Assembly: GCA_015658495.1 (NCBI GenBank) | Contig: DQOT01000370.1 | Location: 1-6,065, forward strand | Length of the DNA stretch: 6,065 bases | From: Fidelibacterota bacterium | GTDB taxonomy: Bacteria; Fidelibacterota; Marinisomatia; Marinisomatales; UBA1611 | Reading direction: 5' to 3' | Part shown: piece by piece, positions 1 to 6,065 of the stretch | How positions within the stretch are numbered: position 1 is the first letter of the stretch | Layout: the number at the start of each line of letters is the position of its first letter | The notes under the pieces: model-generated | What the model was told of the DNA's origin: nothing | Databases searched by the model: none | Seen by the model: only the letters and a program-made list of their open reading frames with translations | Position numbers and translations under genes: made by a program

Positions 1-2
1 AA

Positions 3-104
3 TCTTTGATTGGCGGAATCAGACTTCGAATCGAAAATACATTCCTGGACGCGACAGTCCAGAACCAATTACAGACGCTCCGAACGGAACTGCTGCAATC
101 GTAA
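3..104 (+). CDS. atpH: ATP synthase F1 subunit delta, C-terminal end (partial)
   Basis: Only the last 33 codons are present; the gene begins left of the window, and reading starts at base 3 to stay in frame with the TAA at 102-104. The peptide opens SLIGGIRLRIENTFLDATV and ends in a short amphipathic helix, LQTLRTELLQS. This matches the end of the delta/OSCP family, whose conserved closing segment has the form 'P-x-LIGG-hydrophobic-x-R-ig-x-x-x-D-x-S-hydrophobic', followed by a helix of the type 'L-x-x-L-R-x-x-L'. Delta sits on top of the alpha-beta hexamer and ties it to the b-subunit stator. The gene is followed after 15 bases by atpA, the normal bacterial neighbour, which supports the call despite the short length. 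No frameshift or other damage is visible in the piece shown. Confidence 0.9.
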   Translation, partial: SLIGGIRLRIENTFLDATVQNQLQTLRTELLQS

Positions 105-111
105 AAAAATT

Positions 112-117
112 AGGAAA
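112..117 (+). promoter_or_regulatory. Shine-Dalgarno site of atpA
   Basis: AGGAAA lies two bases before the ATG at 120, so its AGGA core is four bases from the start codon. This is close but usable. It lies in the 15-base gap after atpH and supports the ATG at 120 as the start of atpA. Confidence 0.6.
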
Positions 118-119
118 CT

Positions 120-1643
120 ATGGATATACAAACTGATCAATTAACCCGGTTACTCCGCGAACAGATCGAGAAATTTGATGGTTCGATTGATGTAGCAGAG
201 GTTGGAGAAGTGATAGAAGTGGGTGACGGTGTTGCCCGAGTCTCCGGTCTTGAAAATGTAATGAGTTCTGAAATGGTGGAGTTGCCAAATGGTGTGTTCG
301 GGATGGCATTGAATCTTGAAGAAGACAATGTGGGTCTCGTGCTCTTTGGTGAAACGCGACTGGTGAAAGAAGGCGACCTGGCAAAACGAACCGGCCGTGT
401 GGTGGAGGTTCCTGTTGGAAATGCAATGCTGGGACGTGTTGTGAATCCGTTGGGACAACCCATTGATGGTAAGGGTCCAATCGATACGCCCCATTCGCTG
501 CCCATTGAACGGAAAGCGTTGGGTGTTATGGCACGTCAGCCAGTTAAAGAACCATTGCAAACCGGTATTAAAGCCGTAGATAGCATGATCCCCATCGGCC
601 GTGGCCAGCGTGAGTTGATCATTGGTGATCGGCAAACCGGGAAAACCGCTATTGCCATTGATACCATTATCAACCAGAAATACACCCATAAAACAGATAA
701 ACCTGTTTATTGTATTTATGTGGCTATTGGACAGAAAGCATCTACTGTTGCTGCGCTTGTTAAAGAGTTGGAAGCCAATGGTGCCATGAAATATACAACC
801 GTTTTGGCTGCCAATGCCTCTGACCCGGCACCTACCCAATACATTGCACCTTATTCCGGTGCTGCCATGGGCGAACATTTCCGCGATGATGGTAAACACG
901 CCTTGATCATTTATGATGATCTTTCAAAACAGGCGGTGGCTTATCGTCAAATGTCACTGGTTCTTCGTCGTCCACCGGGACGTGAAGCATTCCCCGGTGA
1001 CGTTTTCTATCTCCATAGTCGCCTGTTAGAACGAGCATCCAAATTATCAGACGCATTGGGTGGTGGCTCCTTGACCGCTTTACCGATTATTGAAACTCAA
1101 GAAGGTGACGTAGCTGCTTACATCCCAACCAACGTGATCTCAATCACAGATGGTCAGATCTACCTGGAAACAAACTTGTTCAATTCCGGGATCCGCCCGG
1201 CCATTGATGTAGGTCTATCTGTGTCTCGTGTGGGGGGTAATGCACAGATCAAAGCAATGAAATCTGTTGCTGGTACACTCCGTTTGGATCTGGCGCAATA
1301 TCGTGAACTGGAAGCATTTTCAAAATTCGGGTCTGACTTAGATAAAGCAACCTTGGCCCAGTTAACGCGGGGTGAGCGGATGGTTGAGATCCTGAAACAG
1401 AATCAATATGTGCCCATGGATGTTGAAAAACAGGTGACCATTATTTTTGCTGCTTCCAAAGGGCATTTGGACGACATTGATATTTCCAAAGTTTCAGAAT
1501 TTGAAACAGGATTGTCCGAATACCTGGATGCCAATGCTGCTGATTCTCTCGCTTCCATAGTCAGTGAAGGAAAGATATCGGATGAAATAGCAGATAATCT
1601 TGAGAAAGCGATTGTTGATTACAAAGCAAGTTTCAACGCTTAG
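120..1643 (+). CDS. atpA: ATP synthase F1 subunit alpha
   Basis: The product is 507 residues (E. coli alpha is 513). Three alpha and three beta subunits form the F1 hexamer; alpha carries the non-catalytic nucleotide sites and supplies an arginine to the catalytic sites. Visible in order are a short N-terminal helix that contacts delta (about 1-22), a beta-barrel domain (about 25-95), the P-loop GDRQTGKT at 169-176 with Lys175 and Thr176, and the Walker B strand ALIIYDD at 261-267. Then come [20 protein letters not shown] around 283-302, the VISITDGQ segment at 339-346, and the ATP synthase alpha/beta signature [10 protein letters not shown] at 360-369 followed by the arginine finger Arg370 (E. 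coli Arg376). The C-terminal helical domain follows. Relative to E. coli there is a six-residue shortening after RLLERA, which is normal family variation. The gene ends in TAG, and atpG follows after 52 bases. All catalytic and structural motifs are intact. Confidence 0.99.
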   Translation: MDIQTDQLTRLLREQIEKFDGSIDVAEVGEVIEVGDGVARVSGLENVMSSEMVELPNGVFGMALNLEEDNVGLVLFGETRLVKEGDLAKRTGRVVEVPVGNAMLGRVVNPLGQPIDGKGPIDTPHSLPIERKALGVMARQPVKEPLQTGIKAVDSMIPIGRGQRELIIGDRQTGKTAIAIDTIINQKYTHKTDKPVYCIYVAIGQKASTVAALVKELEANGAMKYTTVLAANASDPAPTQYIAPYSGAAMGEHFRDDGKHALIIYDDLSKQAVAYRQMSLVLRRPPGREAFPGDVFYLHSRLLERASKLSDALGGGSLTALPIIETQEGDVAAYIPTNVISITDGQIYLETNLFNSGIRPAIDVGLSVSRVGGNAQIKAMKSVAGTLRLDLAQYRELEAFSKFGSDLDKATLAQLTRGERMVEILKQNQYVPMDVEKQVTIIFAASKGHLDDIDISKVSEFETGLSEYLDANAADSLASIVSEGKISDEIADNLEKAIVDYKASFNA

Positions 1644-1695
1644 AACTCTCACTAGTTAATCGTATGAAAATCCAACACTGGTTTAATAAAAATTA

Positions 1696-3964
<2,269 letters not shown>

Positions 3965-3965
<1 letters not shown>

Positions 3966-4369
3966 TGAGCAATTTCAATCTTGAAATTGTAACGCCGACA
4001 CGCGAACTTGACGCAGGACAAGTGAGTTATGTTCGCTGTCCTGGACTGGATGGTTCCTTTGGCGTAATGGCGAATCATCGTGAAGGGATCATTGCTCTTA
4101 CAGTTGGAGAAATCAAGATTACCCGGGATGGAAAGGATGAGTTCTTTGCCACGAGCGGAGGATTTGCAGAAATATTGAAAGAAAAAGTAAAACTGCTTGT
4201 TGAATCAGTGGAGACGGCACCCGAAATTGATGCGGATCGCGCAAAAAAATCTTTAGAACGGGCAACATTACGGAAATCTGAACAAGATCCTGAAATGGAT
4301 GATAATCGGATTGAAGCATCTTTGATGCGGGCGATAAACCGGTTAAGGGTTTCAAAAAGGTCATTCTAA
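3965..4369 (+). CDS. atpC: ATP synthase F1 subunit epsilon
   Basis: The product is 134 residues, the normal size. Epsilon binds the foot of gamma and the c-ring; its C-terminal helices can extend into F1 and block ATP hydrolysis. The N-terminal beta-sandwich (about 1-80) shows the family pattern LEIVTPTRELDAGQVSYV, then GSFGVMANHREGIIALTVG (the equivalent of the usual G-x-x-G-I-L-P-N-H) and FATSGGFAEI. A two-helix C-terminal domain (about 88-134) is present, so this is the long, potentially inhibitory form. It carries IDADRA at 88-93, the I(L)DxxRA motif of ATP-binding epsilons, plus Arg99, Arg122 and Arg126. The start codon overlaps the atpD stop (TGATG). No good independent Shine-Dalgarno is seen, fitting coupling to beta translation. 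It is the last gene of the operon; an intrinsic terminator begins 24 bases after its stop. Confidence 0.97.
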
Positions 4370-4445
4370 TTAAATATGAAATATAAAACAGGAAGCTCGA
4401 AACGGTTATTGTTTCGAGCTTTTTGTTTATGAACTAAATATGAAA
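4368..4445 (+). repeat. Pair of 14-base direct repeats flanking the terminator
   Basis: AATTAAATATGAAA at 4368-4381 and AACTAAATATGAAA at 4432-4445 match at 13 of 14 bases, including an 11-base perfect core TAAATATGAAA. They lie 50 bases apart, one on each side of the terminator hairpin, and the first overlaps the last two bases of the atpC stop codon. The region is very AT-rich, so chance similarity is possible. No function can be assigned. Confidence 0.5.
4393..4428 (+). terminator. Rho-independent terminator of the atp operon
   Basis: A perfect 11-base-pair stem is formed by AAGCTCGAAAC (4393-4403) and GTTTCGAGCTT (4411-4421), with a seven-base loop, GGTTATT. The 3' arm runs directly into a T-rich tract, TTTTGTTT, at 4421-4428. 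It starts 24 bases after the atpC stop and ends 36 bases before the aspS start, so it should end the atp transcript and separate it from aspS. The T tract is on the + strand side; the other side is a weaker match, so it acts mainly in the direction of the genes. Confidence 0.93.
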
Positions 4446-4464
4446 AATTCTAATAAATTAAGAT

Positions 4465-6065
4465 ATGTATAAAAGGTCTCATACTTGCGGTGATCTCCGA
4501 AAAACTAATGCGGGAGAATCAGTAAACTTAAACGGATGGGTGAATACCGTTCGGCTCCATGGACAGGTGGTTTTTGTTGATCTACGGGACCGTTACGGCA
4601 AAACTCAAATCGTTTTTGACGCCGATTCATTTTCCGGTGATTTTGAAGCAGTGAAAAAACTTTCCATGGAAGATGTACTGTCTGTCCGGGGAACGGTGAG
4701 AGATCGAGCAGAATCTGCCATGAATCCCAATATGGAAACGGGAGAAATTGAAGTTGCAGTTTCAGACTATATTATACTGAATGAAGCAGCGCCGCTGCCA
4801 TTTGTATTGTCAGATAGAGACAGCGCTGAAGAAAACCTTCGATTAAAATATCGCTATCTTGAACTCAGGATGGAAGAACTCCAGCGGAATATGCTGATTC
4901 GTCATGAAACCTATCAAGCCGTCCGTGGCTATTTATCCGGTCGGGATTTTGTGGAAATTGAAACGCCAGTTTTGATGAAATCCACACCGGAAGGCGCCCG
5001 GGACTATTTGGTCCCCAGCCGGATTCATCAGGGCAAATTTTACGCACTACCCCAATCACCCCAGATCTATAAACAGATCCTTATGATTGCCAATTATGAC
5101 CGGTATTTTCAAATTGTAAAATGTTTTCGGGATGAAGACCTTCGTGCAGATCGCCAACCGGAATTCACCCAAATCGATATTGAAATGTCATTCATTGATG
5201 AAGAAGATATTTTTGCTCACATGGAAGGATTGACGTGTTATGTATTCAAATCTGTCCGCGGTGTTGAATTGCCAACTTCATTCCCCAGATTGACCTATTT
5301 GGAAGCCATGGAGACCTACGGTTCCGACAAACCGGACTTGCGTTATAAAATGAAGCTGCAGGACGTGAAAGAATTCACCGATGTCTCGGACTTCAACGTA
5401 TTCAAATCCGCTGAAAAAGTAAAAGGATTGGTGGTAGAGGACGGCGCAAAATATTCCCGGAAGATTATTGATGAACTCACAGATTTTGTGAAAAAATATA
5501 AAGCCAATGGCCTGGCTTGGATGAAAGGAGAGAACGGCTCACTTACCGGCGGAATATCCAAATTTTTCTCCGAAGAACTCCAACGATTAATGTGTGAAAA
5601 ATGTAGCGTGAAAGATGGGGATATTTTATTCATGATCGGTGATGAATCTGCCGTCACATTGAAAGCATTAGGCCAGCTTCGTGTGGAGATTGCCAAACGT
5701 GAAGAATTAACAAACAAAGATGATTTTAAGCCGGTTTGGGTGACAGAATTCCCCATGTTCGAATATGATGAAGACGCAGACCGATTTATTGCTATGCACC
5801 ATCCATTCACCGCACCAAGAGAAGAAGATGTTGATATGCTGGATTCTGATCCATCCAATGCTTTGAGCCGTGGCTATGATTTAACCTTAAATGGCTTTGA
5901 GATTGCTGGCGGGTCTATTCGAATCCATTCACCTAAAATACAGGAAAAGGTTTTTTCATTATTGGGATTAAGCCAGGAAGAAGCGATTGAAAAATTTGGA
6001 TTCCTGATAGAAGCCCTGACTTATGGTGCGCCACCCCATGGCGGTATCGCCTTTGGATTTGATCG
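4465..6065 (+). CDS. aspS: Aspartyl-tRNA synthetase, bacterial type (3' end cut off by window)
   Basis: 533 complete codons are open to the window edge; about 55 residues are missing compared with E. coli AspRS (590). The enzyme is a cytoplasmic class IIb synthetase that charges tRNA with aspartate. An N-terminal OB-fold anticodon domain (about 1-108) has GWVN at 24-27 and VDLRDRYGKTQ at 38-48. The catalytic core follows: motif 1 around 161-172 (DFVEIETPVLMK), the flipping loop TPEGARDYLVPSR at 174-186, PQSPQIYKQ at 196-204 with Gln200 and Lys203, and motif 2 CFRDEDLRADRQPEFTQID at 220-238 with Arg222. GSDKPDLR at 286-293 leads into the bacterial insertion (GAD) domain (about 290-410, somewhat short). 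MHHPFT is at 444-449, NGFEIAGGSIRIH at 476-488 with Glu479 and Arg486, and motif 3 GAPPHGGIAFGFD from 521. An in-frame TAA at 4459-4461 rules out any longer N-terminus. No Shine-Dalgarno is visible. His32 and Ser84 suggest a non-discriminating AspRS/AspRS(Asn). Confidence 0.98.
   Translation, partial: MYKRSHTCGDLRKTNAGESVNLNGWVNTVRLHGQVVFVDLRDRYGKTQIVFDADSFSGDFEAVKKLSMEDVLSVRGTVRDRAESAMNPNMETGEIEVAVSDYIILNEAAPLPFVLSDRDSAEENLRLKYRYLELRMEELQRNMLIRHETYQAVRGYLSGRDFVEIETPVLMKSTPEGARDYLVPSRIHQGKFYALPQSPQIYKQILMIANYDRYFQIVKCFRDEDLRADRQPEFTQIDIEMSFIDEEDIFAHMEGLTCYVFKSVRGVELPTSFPRLTYLEAMETYGSDKPDLRYKMKLQDVKEFTDVSDFNVFKSAEKVKGLVVEDGAKYSRKIIDELTDFVKKYKANGLAWMKGENGSLTGGISKFFSEELQRLMCEKCSVKDGDILFMIGDESAVTLKALGQLRVEIAKREELTNKDDFKPVWVTEFPMFEYDEDADRFIAMHHPFTAPREEDVDMLDSDPSNALSRGYDLTLNGFEIAGGSIRIHSPKIQEKVFSLLGLSQEEAIEKFGFLIEALTYGAPPHGGIAFGFD

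Noticed and set aside
150..899. A 249-codon open frame on the - strand across atpA
   Set aside because: It lies entirely antisense to the highly conserved alpha coding sequence, its translation resembles no protein I know, and its composition (rich in His, Asn, Cys, Phe) is typical of a shadow frame.
4421..4464. Possible aspS promoter using TTGTTT at 4423 and TAATAA at 4451
   Set aside because: The spacing is 22 bases and the first element lies within the terminator T tract; AT-rich sequence produces such matches by chance.
4376..4472. Small frames ATG 4376-4432 (18 codons, through the terminator) and ATG 4440-4472 (10 codons, overlapping the aspS start out of frame)
   Set aside because: Neither has a ribosome binding site; the first is encoded by the hairpin itself. 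Both arise from the ATGAAA in the direct repeats.
5343..5858. A 171-codon open frame on the - strand inside aspS
   Set aside because: It is antisense to the intact AspRS catalytic and insertion domains, very Ser-rich, with no recognisable motif; a shadow frame.

Overview
This is an ordinary bacterial housekeeping region. It holds the F1 part of an F-type ATP synthase operon, followed by an aspartyl-tRNA synthetase gene. All genes are on the + strand. From left to right: the last 33 codons of atpH (delta), complete atpA (alpha), atpG (gamma), atpD (beta) and atpC (epsilon), a strong intrinsic terminator, and aspS, which runs off the right edge lacking roughly its last 55 codons. I see no mobile element, CRISPR array, RNA gene or defence-like gene, and no previously undescribed system.

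The five atp genes make up the catalytic sector of the enzyme. Alpha and beta form the nucleotide-binding hexamer, gamma is the rotor shaft, epsilon is the regulatory foot of the shaft and delta joins F1 to the stator. The order delta-alpha-gamma-beta-epsilon is the classical bacterial one. Gaps are 15, 52 and 20 bases, and atpD and atpC overlap by one base, as expected for a single transcript. The F0 genes and the operon promoter should lie to the left of the window. The hairpin after atpC closes the operon. aspS starts 95 bases after atpC and is probably a separate unit, although I could not find a convincing promoter for it.

The organism looks like a bacterium of moderate GC content with uneven use of Shine-Dalgarno sequences: atpA and atpD have clear ones, atpG and aspS have none. 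Protein style (for example the DRYGKTQ stretch in AspRS) and patchy ribosome binding sites suggest the Bacteroidota/FCB neighbourhood or a related phylum such as Marinimicrobia. This is a weak inference, because no marker gene here settles it.

Two sequence-level points deserve a second look. The epsilon C-terminus keeps the complete residue set known to bind ATP in the Bacillus PS3 epsilon. The AspRS anticodon-binding domain carries His and Ser at two positions that, in discriminating bacterial AspRS such as that of E. coli, are Leu and Lys; this points to a non-discriminating enzyme working with GatCAB.
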